Assembly: GCA_033851265.1 (NCBI GenBank) | Contig: JAWWOW010000006.1 | Span: 62,001-126,000, forward strand | Direction of reading: 5' to 3' | From: JAWWOW01 sp033851265 | GTDB lineage: Bacteria; Actinomycetota; Actinomycetes; JAWWOW01 | DNA: 64,000 bases | Part shown: in pieces, positions 15,344-23,540 of the stretch | How positions within the stretch are numbered: position 1 is the stretch's first letter | How the letters are laid out: each line of letters opens with the position of its first letter | Position numbers and translations under genes: made by a program | Notes under the pieces: generated by a model | Database searches by the model: none | Told to the model about the DNA's origin: nothing | Seen by the model: only the letters and a program-made list of their open reading frames with translations

Positions 15344-15826
15344 TCAGGTGGCCCAGTGGCCTGCTGCGTCTAGTGCCCGGTCCAACGCCGCGGCGAAACC
15401 GAGGCGCTTGGCAATCGACGCGAGCATCTCGTCGGCATAAGCATCCAGGTCACCCAGGATCTGCATCAAGTCCCCCGAGTCCAGCCCGAGATCCCCGAAC
15501 AGGTCAAGGTCACCGATCGGTGCAACCTCCTCCGGGGGCGCTCCGTCTGGATCGATCCGGTCAAGGACGCGAGCGGCGAGGTCCCAGTCGCCAGCGGCTG
15601 AGCCGTCCGAGAGCAGCAGGCACGCCTCACCGTCGGGCCGTACCCGGACGGCGACGAGGAACTCATCGGCCACGTCCACGAAGGCGATGGCAGTACCCGG
15701 CTGTTGGCGGACGGCGGCGACCAGCCCGTCGAGATCCTGGACCAGGGCGTCGGGAAGCATGCCGGCCTCCCATCCCGCGTCCTCGCGGTAGACCACCACC
15801 GCGAACCCTTCGCGCCCCTCCGCCAT
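15344..15826 (-). CDS. tRNA adenosine deaminase-associated protein, second copy
   Basis: 160 residues. A divergent paralogue of the downstream protein: the N-terminal half lines up (FAVVVYREDAGWEAGML ... AIAFVDVADEFLVAVRVRPD). The acidic linker is shorter, and the C-terminus (GDLDAYADEMLASIAKRLGF) is again a small helical segment. The stop lies 16 bases before the next gene's GTG, so this is the first gene of a three-gene unit ending with tadA. Confidence 0.78.
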   Translation of the reverse strand: MAEGREGFAVVVYREDAGWEAGMLPDALVQDLDGLVAAVRQQPGTAIAFVDVADEFLVAVRVRPDGEACLLLSDGSAAGDWDLAARVLDRIDPDGAPPEEVAPIGDLDLFGDLGLDSGDLMQILGDLDAYADEMLASIAKRLGFAAALDRALDAAGHWAT

Positions 15827-15973
15827 GTCCGCTCTTGCCCGCTCTCTTCGTGCCCGACTGCCGCCTACCCGGCTCGATCGTGTCGAGAGGGAGCGCTAGG
15901 GCGCAAGGGGTTCGGCGAGAGACAGGTGAACAAAGGCCAGGTGAAGGCCAGATAACGGCGGATAGCCGCAATC

Positions 15974-17350
15974 TCAGGCGGTCTTGACCGCAGCAATCAC
16001 TGCCGTCAGGGAGTCTTTCGCGTCTCCGAAGAGCAGCGTGGTCTTGGGGTTGTAGAGCAAGACGTTGTCGATCCCGGCGAAACCGGGGCGCATTGACCGC
16101 TTGAGGAAGACGACGTTCTGGGCCTGGTCGACGTCCAGAATCGGCATCCCGTAAATCGGGCTTCCCGGGAGGTCGCGTGCCGCGGGGTTCACGACGTCGT
16201 TCGCGCCCACCACGAGCGCCACGTCGGTGCGGGAAAGCTCAGGATTGATCTCGTCCATCTCCTTGAGCGACTCGTAGGGCACGTTCGCCTCAGCGAGCAG
16301 GACGTTCATGTGTCCCGGCATTCGCCCGGCCACCGGGTGAATCGCGTAGGAGACCTCGACACCCTTTGATTCCAGCAAGTCGACGAGCTCGCGCAGCGTG
16401 TGCTGCGCCTGCGCGACGGCGAGCCCGTAGCCCGGGACGATGACGACCTTGCGCGCGTACGCCAGCAGGATCGCGATGTCCTCCGCCGACGCGCTGCGCA
16501 CGGAACCGCCCGTGATCTCCGTCGTGGATCCGGCCGTGCTCCCCCCGGTGACAGCGCCGAACAAGATGCCGGTGAGCGGTCGGCCCATCGCGTCGGCCAT
16601 CAGCCTGGTGAGCACGGTTCCGGACGCTCCAACAAGGGTGCCGGCAATGATCAGCAATGTGTTGTCCAACACGTAACCCGACGCGGCGACGGTCAGACCG
16701 GTGAACGCGTTCAAGAGGGAGATGACGACGGGCACGTCTGCTCCGCCTACTGGCAGGACGAACATCACACCCAAAACGAGCGCGAGCAGAGTGAGTACGA
16801 CGAGCAGGACCGAACTGCCGGTTGTGATGACCGAAACCGCAAGACCGATGATCGCGGTCACGAGAGCGATGCCGACGTATTGCTGACCGGGGAACGTGAT
16901 GGGACGACCGGTCATCAGCTCCTGCAACTTCGCGAATGTCACGAGGCTGCCGGTGAAGGACACCGACCCCACCAGCGCGCTGAACACAACTGCGGCCGCG
17001 ATACGCGCCGGGTCGCTCTCACCGTGCCGGGCAAACTCACCGATCGCGACAAGTGCTGCGGCAGCACCGCCGACACCGTTGAACATCGCGACCATCTGTG
17101 GGATCGCCGTCATCTTGACCGATCGAGCAGCTGGTACGCCGATGATGGTGCCGACGACGATCGCGATGATCATCGGGACGCGATGCTGCAAACCGTTGAG
17201 GAACAGCGTCGCCACAATGGCGACAACGCCGCCGAAAGCACCGATGAGGTTGCCCAAGCGCGCCGTCTTCGGCGAGGACAGCCCTTTCAGCGCAAGGATG
17301 AAACAGACTGCGGCGAAGAGGTAGAAGTACTCGAGAGTGTGCGCACTCAC
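15974..17350 (-). CDS. pntB: NAD(P) transhydrogenase subunit beta
   Basis: 458 residues. The membrane and NADP(H)-binding subunit of the proton-translocating transhydrogenase, which drives hydride transfer from NADH to NADP+. About nine membrane helices occupy the first 270 residues. The C-terminal domain III carries VPGYGLAVAQAQHTLRELVD, HPVAGRMPGHMNVLLAEANV, LVVGANDVVNPAARD and VVFLKRSMRPGFAGI, the NADP site. A GTG start overlaps the TGA of the preceding gene (GTGA), so the three pnt genes are translationally coupled. Confidence 0.96.
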   Translation of the reverse strand: MSAHTLEYFYLFAAVCFILALKGLSSPKTARLGNLIGAFGGVVAIVATLFLNGLQHRVPMIIAIVVGTIIGVPAARSVKMTAIPQMVAMFNGVGGAAAALVAIGEFARHGESDPARIAAAVVFSALVGSVSFTGSLVTFAKLQELMTGRPITFPGQQYVGIALVTAIIGLAVSVITTGSSVLLVVLTLLALVLGVMFVLPVGGADVPVVISLLNAFTGLTVAASGYVLDNTLLIIAGTLVGASGTVLTRLMADAMGRPLTGILFGAVTGGSTAGSTTEITGGSVRSASAEDIAILLAYARKVVIVPGYGLAVAQAQHTLRELVDLLESKGVEVSYAIHPVAGRMPGHMNVLLAEANVPYESLKEMDEINPELSRTDVALVVGANDVVNPAARDLPGSPIYGMPILDVDQAQNVVFLKRSMRPGFAGIDNVLLYNPKTTLLFGDAKDSLTAVIAAVKTA

Positions 17351-17673
17351 GGCTTGTCCACGGCCGCGTCCGTCTCAGCTGGACGACGGGGTTGTTGTCG
17401 ACCCTTGAACATCTCGAGCATCCGGTCAGTGACCACGAAGCCACCGACGATGTTGACGGTCGCCAAGACGGTCGCCACTAACGCCAGCGTGACTTCACCC
17501 GCTCCGTGTGCACTGCCCAGCAACAGCATGGCGCCGACCAAGATGATGCCGTGGATCGCGTTCGCGCCCGACATCAGCGGCGTGTGCAGGACCGCTGACA
17601 CCTTGGAGATGACCTCGAAGCCGACGAACACCGACAGGATGAAGATCGTGAGCAGGCCGATCCCACTTGTCAC
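17347..17673 (-). CDS. pntAb: NAD(P) transhydrogenase subunit alpha, part 2 (membrane)
   Basis: 108 residues with three membrane helices: IGLLTIFILSVFVGFEVISK, a GANAIHGIILVGAMLLLG segment and EVTLALVATVLATVNIVGGF. This is the small separate membrane subunit found when the alpha subunit is split into two polypeptides, as in Rhodospirillum and mycobacteria. Start and stop both overlap the neighbours by four bases (GTGA junctions). Confidence 0.94.
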   Translation of the reverse strand: MTSGIGLLTIFILSVFVGFEVISKVSAVLHTPLMSGANAIHGIILVGAMLLLGSAHGAGEVTLALVATVLATVNIVGGFVVTDRMLEMFKGRQQPRRPAETDAAVDKP

Positions 17674-18806
17674 TGACTACCTCCAATGACGAGCGTGCTC
17701 GCCGGATCTTCGAACGGCTTCCCATCGCGCAGCACGCAGCTGCCCGCGACGATTTCGTCGGTGAAGTCAGGAGCGAACGCGCCGTCGTTCACCATCAGCA
17801 GCAACACGTTGGTGATGTTGCGCGCATAAAGACTGCTCGCGTGCACCGGCATACTGCTCGGCAGATTGCGTACGCCGATGACAGTCGCACCACCAACGGT
17901 CACGTCCTCGCCTGGGCGACTGGGCTCGACATTGCCACCGGACTCCGCTGCCAGGTCGACGACGATCGATCCGGCGCGCATCTGCTCGACCATGGGTGTT
18001 GTCACCAGCACCGGCGCTTGGCGGCCAGGGATCGCAGCAGTCGTGATGACGACATCAGACGCCGCGACCCGGCCACCGATCAGTTCGCGTTGCTTGTTGA
18101 GGAAATCTTCGGACTGCTCCTTGGCGTAACCGCCCGCGCCCTCTTGCGTTTCGAGCTGCAGGTCGAGGAACGTCGCGCCGAGGCTACGCACCTCTTCGGC
18201 GGCGGCGGCGCGCACGTCGTACGCCTCGACCACGGCGCCGAGGCGGCGCGCCGTCGCGATGGCCTGAAGTCCGGCGACACCGGCACCGAGGACAAGCACC
18301 TTGGCCGGCGGGATCGTGCCCGCCGCAGTCATGAACATCGGGAAGAACCGCGGCAGCCGGCGGGCGGCGATGATCACTGATTGGTAGCCACCGACCAACG
18401 CCTGCGACGACAACGCGTCCATGCTCTGTGCGCGGCTGATGCGTGGCAGCTTTTCCATCGCGAATGCCGTCACGCCTCGGTCGGCCATGGCCCGGAGCGT
18501 GTCCTCAGCGGTCGCGGGCAGGAAGCCGATGTACGCCGAGCCGGTCGGCAGCGCCGCAGCCTCGGCGGCCGATGGTGGCGCGACCTTCACCACGACGTCT
18601 GCGCCCGAGAGCGTGGACGCCGCATCCGGTGCCACCCGGGCGCCAGCCGCCGTGTAGTCCTCATCGGACGCGGACGCGCCAGCCCCCGCTCCGGATTGAA
18701 CGACGACATCGACGCCAACGGCCGTCAGTCGCCCGATCACCTCGGGGACGAGCGCGACCCGGCGCTCAGCATCTGCTGTTTCAGCGAGGACGGCGACGGT
18801 GACCAC
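17670..18806 (-). CDS. pntAa: NAD(P) transhydrogenase subunit alpha, part 1 (NAD-binding)
   Basis: 378 residues from GTG 18806 (VVTVAVLAETADAERRVALV). The frame is open far upstream to 19103, but that stretch lies under the divergent acyl-CoA dehydrogenase and is arginine-rich shadow sequence. It is the soluble NAD(H)-binding domain I, related to alanine dehydrogenase. Visible landmarks are RVALVPEVIGRLTAVGVDVV, VLVLGAGVAGLQAIATARRL and ITTAAIPGRQAPVLVTTPMV. First gene of the pnt operon. Confidence 0.95.
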   Translation of the reverse strand: MVTVAVLAETADAERRVALVPEVIGRLTAVGVDVVVQSGAGAGASASDEDYTAAGARVAPDAASTLSGADVVVKVAPPSAAEAAALPTGSAYIGFLPATAEDTLRAMADRGVTAFAMEKLPRISRAQSMDALSSQALVGGYQSVIIAARRLPRFFPMFMTAAGTIPPAKVLVLGAGVAGLQAIATARRLGAVVEAYDVRAAAAEEVRSLGATFLDLQLETQEGAGGYAKEQSEDFLNKQRELIGGRVAASDVVITTAAIPGRQAPVLVTTPMVEQMRAGSIVVDLAAESGGNVEPSRPGEDVTVGGATVIGVRNLPSSMPVHASSLYARNITNVLLLMVNDGAFAPDFTDEIVAGSCVLRDGKPFEDPASTLVIGGSQ

Positions 18807-18844
18807 GACAAGGAAACTTAGTGGGTTCGCTACCGTGCCCCGTC

Positions 18845-20011
18845 GTGGACTTCCGCGATACACCTGAAGAGGCGGCCTTCCGCGCTGATCTGCGCGCCTG
18901 GCTGGCCAAGAACCTGCCCCAAGACTGGGCCACCCGTGAGCCTCATGTCGGCCGCTGGGACGAGTCGTTCGCACGAGAGTGGAGCCGCAAGCTCTTCGCT
19001 GGCGGCTACGTCGGGTTGACCTGGCCGAAGGAGTACGGCGGTCAAGGCGCGCCGTACACGTTCCAGGGGATCTACCTGGAGGAAACGGCGCGAGCCGAGG
19101 CACCGGGACACATCGGCGTGATCGGGCTGGGCATGGCCGGACCGACGATCGCGGCGTGGGGTAGCGACGAGCAGAAGGAGCGCTACCTCAAGAAGCTGCT
19201 CGCGGCGGAGGAGATCTGGTGTCAGGGGTTCTCCGAACCGGGTGCGGGCTCCGACCTCGCGAGCGCTCGAACGCGCGCCGTCCTCGACGGCGACCACTGG
19301 GTTGTGAACGGGCAGAAGGTCTGGTCGAGCTGGGCACACATAGCGGACTGGTGCATCCTCGTCGTCCGCACCGACCCCGACGCCGATCGGCACCGTGGCC
19401 TGTCGTACCTGCTCGTCGACATGCACTCGCCCGGCGTCGAGGTACGCCCGTTGCGACAGATCACCGGCGACCCGGAGTTCAACGAGATCTACTTCACCGA
19501 CGTCCGTGTCCCACGTGAGTCGATGCTCGGTAAGCCTGGCGACGGTTGGCAGGTCGCGATGACGACGCTGCTACATGAACGCGGCACGTTGGGCTTCGCA
19601 TTGACGGCCGGGCTGGAGCAGATCCTCGGCCGCGTCATCACAACGGCGAAAGAGACCGGTGCTGCTGACGATCCAGTTGTGCGCGACCGCATCGCGCAGC
19701 ACTGGATCGACTTGCAAGCGCTGCGCTACACCAACTACCGGTCAATCACCTCGCTGATGAAGACCGGCGTACCCGGGCCCGAGGGTTCCATCGCGAAACT
19801 CCATTGGTCCGAGGTGACCCAGCGGCTCACCAAGCTCGCCCTGGAGATCCTCGGCCCCGCGTCTCAGCTCGACGCTGACGGTGGTTGGTGGAGCGGCTAC
19901 TGGCAGTACTGGCAGCTGCGCAGTCGCGGCGCGACCATCGAGGCCGGCAGCTCGGAGATCCTGCGCAACATCGTCGCCGAACGCGTCGTCGGCCTACCGA
20001 AATCGCGATGA
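18845..20011 (+). CDS. Acyl-CoA dehydrogenase family protein
   Basis: 388 residues from GTG 18845 (VDFRDTPEEAAFRADLRAWL); an in-frame GTG at 18821 adds eight unconserved residues. FAD-dependent alpha,beta-oxidation of an acyl-CoA. Signatures: WPKEYGGQGAPYTFQGIYLE, CQGFSEPGAGSDLASARTRA, NGQKVWSSWAHIADWCILVV and the C-terminal IEAGSSEILRNIVAERVVGL. Followed 15 bases later by a second, shorter family member, so the two probably form a heteromeric enzyme as in the mycobacterial FadE pairs used on steroid or branched substrates. Divergent from the pnt operon. Confidence 0.92.
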   Translation: MDFRDTPEEAAFRADLRAWLAKNLPQDWATREPHVGRWDESFAREWSRKLFAGGYVGLTWPKEYGGQGAPYTFQGIYLEETARAEAPGHIGVIGLGMAGPTIAAWGSDEQKERYLKKLLAAEEIWCQGFSEPGAGSDLASARTRAVLDGDHWVVNGQKVWSSWAHIADWCILVVRTDPDADRHRGLSYLLVDMHSPGVEVRPLRQITGDPEFNEIYFTDVRVPRESMLGKPGDGWQVAMTTLLHERGTLGFALTAGLEQILGRVITTAKETGAADDPVVRDRIAQHWIDLQALRYTNYRSITSLMKTGVPGPEGSIAKLHWSEVTQRLTKLALEILGPASQLDADGGWWSGYWQYWQLRSRGATIEAGSSEILRNIVAERVVGLPKSR

Positions 20012-20026
20012 GGGGCTGATGCGCTG

Positions 20027-21073
20027 ATGGACTTCGCGTTCTCCGAAGAACAAGAACTGTTGCGCGAGTCTGCGCGCGACTACCTGGGCGACCGGTATCC
20101 CGTCGAACGCGTCATCGAGCTCGCCGACAGTGACGACGGTTGGGACCCGACGGCGTGGCACGAGATCACCAAGCTCGGTTGGCTCGACCGCGACCTGGGA
20201 CTGCTCGAGCATGCAGTCATCGCAGAGGAAACGGGGCGCGCGCTCTTCCCGGGCCCGCTGTGGTCGACGCTCGGTCTCGCCCGGCCGGCTGGGTACGACG
20301 GCGACCTGCCCGCAACGCTCGCGATTGCCGAGCCTGGCGGTCCGACATCACTCACCGACGCGCGGTCGGTCTCAACCAAAGTCGAGGGGACCGCGCTGAC
20401 AGGTCACAAACTGTTCGTGCCCGACGCGGAATCTGTCGGTGAGTTCGCCGTTGTTGCGCACGACAACGATGGTCTTGCTGTCTACGCCGTTGCGGCAGAC
20501 GCCGATGGTGTGACCGTCGTTCCGCGGTCAACGATGGACCGCACGCGTCGCCTTTCCGAGTTGGTGCTCGATGGCGCACCGTCGCGGCGACTGGCGAGTG
20601 GCGAGGCGCTCGTTACCGCGCGACGCCGAGCACTGGCTCTGTTGGCGTGTGAGGCGGTGGGGATTGCACAACGGGCACTGGATACGGCCAGCGAACACGC
20701 CAAGACTCGGGAGGCGTTCGGACGCCCAATCGGAACGTTCCAAGCGGTCAGCCACCAGATCGCCGACGTGTTCGCCGCCACGCAACTGGCTCGGTCACTG
20801 GCCTACTGGGCAGCGTGGGCCGTGGACGCCGATGACGACCGCGCCGACCTGGCCGTGGCTGCAGCTAAGTCGTCATGCGCCGATGCGGCCGTGATGGCCT
20901 GCGAGCACGCCATCCAGGTGCTGGGCGGGGTGGGCTTCACCTGGGAGCACTTCTTGCATCGGTTTTACAAGCGGGCGCAGTGGATCGACGCCTTCGAGGG
21001 GTACGGCGCAACGCATCGGGCCGCCATTGCGACGGCGATTATCGACCCGGTCTCCACCTCCGCGACGACATGA
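20027..21073 (+). CDS. Acyl-CoA dehydrogenase family protein, short partner subunit
   Basis: 348 residues. The N-terminal helices are clear (MDFAFSEEQELLRESARDYL) and the C-terminal part has AFGRPIGTFQAVSHQIADVF and AIQVLGGVGFTWEHFLHRFY. The middle beta domain is reduced, and the FAD/CoA motif region is less conserved than in the upstream partner. This is typical of the non-catalytic or half-site chain of alpha2beta2 acyl-CoA dehydrogenases. Its TGA overlaps the ATG of the SDR gene (ATGA), giving a three-gene unit. Confidence 0.88.
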   Translation: MDFAFSEEQELLRESARDYLGDRYPVERVIELADSDDGWDPTAWHEITKLGWLDRDLGLLEHAVIAEETGRALFPGPLWSTLGLARPAGYDGDLPATLAIAEPGGPTSLTDARSVSTKVEGTALTGHKLFVPDAESVGEFAVVAHDNDGLAVYAVAADADGVTVVPRSTMDRTRRLSELVLDGAPSRRLASGEALVTARRRALALLACEAVGIAQRALDTASEHAKTREAFGRPIGTFQAVSHQIADVFAATQLARSLAYWAAWAVDADDDRADLAVAAAKSSCADAAVMACEHAIQVLGGVGFTWEHFLHRFYKRAQWIDAFEGYGATHRAAIATAIIDPVSTSATT

Positions 21074-21840
21074 CAGACCGACCGGTCGTTTTGATCACCG
21101 GCGGGGCGTCCGGGATCGGGCGCGCAGTCGCCGAGCGGCTTGGTCAGACGCATCGCGTCGTCATCGCCGACCGAAACGCAGACGGCGCGGCAGCGGTGGC
21201 TGAGTCAGTCAGCGGAACATCGATACAGGTCGACCTCACCGATCCGGCCGCTAGTGAGAAGGCGGTCGCCGCAGCGGTGACTGCGTACGACCGCCTCGAC
21301 GTCGTCTGTCTCAACGCCGGCGTCACGACCGATGAGTGGGACATCGAGAAGATCAGCGCCGACCGCTACCGGACTGTGACGTCGCTCAACCAGGACGCCG
21401 TGTTCTACGGCGTGCAGGCCGCGGTGCCGGCGCTGCGCGCATCCGGCGGTGGCGCGATCGTTGTCACGGCATCGCTGGGTGGGCTCGTCGGGGAGCCCGA
21501 CGACCCGGTGTACTGCATGACGAAGCACGCGGTGATCGGCCTGGTGCGGTCACTCGCAGCACCACTCGGTCAGCACGGCATCCGCATTGTTGCGATGTGT
21601 CCTGGCTTCGTGGACACCGCGCTGCTCGCGCCGCACGTCGAGATGTTTAGGACCGCGAACTTCCCGCTGTTGCGCGCCGAGGACGTCGCCAACGGCGTGG
21701 TGACCGCGCTGGACGCCGGTGGCACCGGTGAAGCTTGGGTGCTGCAGCCCGGCCGCGAACCGATCAACTACGTGTTCAAGGGCGTGCCCGGACCGCGAGC
21801 AGAAGGCTTCGACGGCGCACTCCCGCCGCATCTGATCTAG
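21070..21840 (+). CDS. Short-chain dehydrogenase/reductase
   Basis: 256 residues from ATG 21070 inside an ATGA overlap with the preceding gene. Classical SDR: cofactor motif VVLITGGASGIGRAVAERLG, VDLTDP for the adenine-binding Asp, NAG in VVCLNAGVTTDEW, catalytic Ser in VVTASLGGLVG and YCMTK for Tyr/Lys. NAD(P)-dependent oxidation of a secondary alcohol, plausibly a 3-hydroxyacyl-CoA given the two acyl-CoA dehydrogenases upstream. The last residues (GVPGPRAEGFDGALPPHLI) are an extension beyond the fold. Confidence 0.92.
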   Translation: MTDRPVVLITGGASGIGRAVAERLGQTHRVVIADRNADGAAAVAESVSGTSIQVDLTDPAASEKAVAAAVTAYDRLDVVCLNAGVTTDEWDIEKISADRYRTVTSLNQDAVFYGVQAAVPALRASGGGAIVVTASLGGLVGEPDDPVYCMTKHAVIGLVRSLAAPLGQHGIRIVAMCPGFVDTALLAPHVEMFRTANFPLLRAEDVANGVVTALDAGGTGEAWVLQPGREPINYVFKGVPGPRAEGFDGALPPHLI

Positions 21841-22277
21841 GCGGCGGATTCGGTCTCGCTTTCCTTGTGGTGGGGCGGGTGGGTGCCGTAGCCCGGCGTA
21901 CGGATGGCGTAGATCGCCGTTGCCAGCGCAGCCAACGCCCCGATGATCACGCCGATACCCGTGCCTTTGCTCATGAACTTGATGTCGGGCGGAGCCAGGA
22001 AGATGTAGATCCCCACCGCCAGCATTCCGAGCGCGGACAGCACGGTGAGCGTGGCGCTCCACCAGTTCTTGGTCGCTTGCTCCGCCGCCTCCAGTGCGCG
22101 GTCGCGGACTTGGTCCAACCAACGCTCCGCCCACTCAAACTCCGTGGCGAGGATGGCGAGGCCAGCCGCGATGACGAGGAAACCCGGACCGGGAAGCGGC
22201 AGCAACACAATGCCGAGCGCGACGACCGCGAGCCCAAGAATCGCGATGAGACCTCGACGGATATGCCGCATCACCAT
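21837..22277 (-). CDS. PGPGW/TIGR02611-type transmembrane protein
   Basis: 146 residues. Two adjacent hydrophobic stretches at the N-terminus (LIAILGLAVVALGIVLLPLP and GPGFLVIAAGLAILATEFEW) carry the family's PGPG turn. A charged amphipathic segment (AERWLDQVRDRALEAAEQAT) and two more helices follow, with a His-rich tail. Function unknown. Its stop codon shares the bases CTAG with the convergent SDR stop. Confidence 0.85.
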   Translation of the reverse strand: MVMRHIRRGLIAILGLAVVALGIVLLPLPGPGFLVIAAGLAILATEFEWAERWLDQVRDRALEAAEQATKNWWSATLTVLSALGMLAVGIYIFLAPPDIKFMSKGTGIGVIIGALAALATAIYAIRTPGYGTHPPHHKESETESAA

Positions 22278-22388
22278 CGGTGGAGCCTGTCATACGCGCC
22301 GCGCAGCGGGACGCCTCCGCGCGAACGCCGTCACCAGGTCCCCGTGTGGCAACTCTGTTCTGTCAGAGTCCGTGACTACCGTCCGAAC

Positions 22389-23540
22389 ATGCGGCTGCTC
22401 CATACCTCCGACTGGCATCTCGGCCGGTCCTTTCACCGTGAGCGGCTGCTCCCGGCCCAGGCCGACTTCGTCGACTTTCTCGTCGGCGTCGTCAAAGCGG
22501 AGCGCGTCGATGCGGTGCTGATCTCCGGCGACCTGTTCGACCGGGCACTGCCGCCGGTTGACGCGGTGATGCTGGCGGACGAGGCCCTGCGCCGCCTCGC
22601 GGACGCAGGTGCCCAGGTCGTCACGATCAGCGGCAATCACGACTCGGCGCGACGACTTGGCTTCGCGGCTGACCTGATCGCCGCAGCCGGTGTGCACATC
22701 CGCACCGACCCGGAGCAGTGCGACCGTGCAGTGCAGCTCGGCGACGCGCACGGGCCGGTCGCGGTTTATGCGTTGCCTTACCTCGAGCCCGAGCTGGTGC
22801 GCGAAACGCTGGCCGCCGACGCCGGGGGCCACCAGGCTGTCCTCACCGCTGCCATGGCCCGCGTTCGTGCCGATCTCGCCGCGCAACCCGCTGGCACCCG
22901 GTCGATCGTGCTGGCACACGCCTTCGTCGACGGCGGCCAACCCTGCGAGAGCGAGCGCGACATCACTGCTGGGGGGGTCGCAGTCGTTCCGGCCGCGACC
23001 TTTGCCGGCGTCGACTACGCCGCCCTCGGCCACCTGCATGGCCGGCAGACGCTCACCCCGACCACGCGCTACAGCGGCTCACCCCTGGCCTACTCCTTCT
23101 CCGAGGCCCCGCACACCAAGGGCTGCTGGCTCGTTGAGCTGGATGCCCACGGGGTGAGCACCGTCGAGCCGATCGAGACACCGGTGCCGCGACGGCTCGC
23201 ACAGGTGCGCGGCTCCCTCGACACCTTGCTGACGGACGCAGAGTTCACAACCTACGAAGACTGCTGGCTCCAGGTCACGTTGACGGATGCAGCACGCCCA
23301 GCCGAACCCATGGAGCGGCTGCGCAAACGATTCCCGCACACCTTGGTGCTCGCCTTCGAGCCAGACGGTGCTGCCGCCGACACGTCATCGTCGTACGCCG
23401 CGCGACTGCGCGGGCAATCCGACATCGATGTGGCACTCGGCTTCGTCGACCACGTACGCCATCGTCCGGCGAGCGAGATCGAGCGAGTGCTGCTCGACGA
23501 TGCGTTCGCGGCGGTGCGCGCCACCGAGGTGGCGAGCTGA
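22389..23540 (+). CDS. sbcD: Exonuclease SbcD (Mre11-type nuclease)
   Basis: 383 residues from ATG 22389; the frame is open far upstream but that part overlaps the divergent membrane protein. Manganese nuclease partner of SbcC that opens hairpins and double-strand ends. Phosphoesterase motifs are in order: TSDWHLGR, ISGDLFDRALPP, TISGNHDSARRLG, VLAHAFV and LGHLHGRQTL. The stop overlaps the sbcC start (TGATG). Confidence 0.95.
   Translation: MRLLHTSDWHLGRSFHRERLLPAQADFVDFLVGVVKAERVDAVLISGDLFDRALPPVDAVMLADEALRRLADAGAQVVTISGNHDSARRLGFAADLIAAAGVHIRTDPEQCDRAVQLGDAHGPVAVYALPYLEPELVRETLAADAGGHQAVLTAAMARVRADLAAQPAGTRSIVLAHAFVDGGQPCESERDITAGGVAVVPAATFAGVDYAALGHLHGRQTLTPTTRYSGSPLAYSFSEAPHTKGCWLVELDAHGVSTVEPIETPVPRRLAQVRGSLDTLLTDAEFTTYEDCWLQVTLTDAARPAEPMERLRKRFPHTLVLAFEPDGAAADTSSSYAARLRGQSDIDVALGFVDHVRHRPASEIERVLLDDAFAAVRATEVAS

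Noticed and set aside
16400..17689. Plus-strand frame of 429 codons
   Set aside because: Lies wholly opposite pntB and pntAb, which are certain; composition (Arg, Asp, Gly, His) is typical antisense shadow in GC-rich DNA.
21735..22388. N-terminal extension of sbcD
   Set aside because: Overlaps the PGPGW membrane protein on the other strand; the conserved SbcD start MRLLHTSDWH is at 22389.
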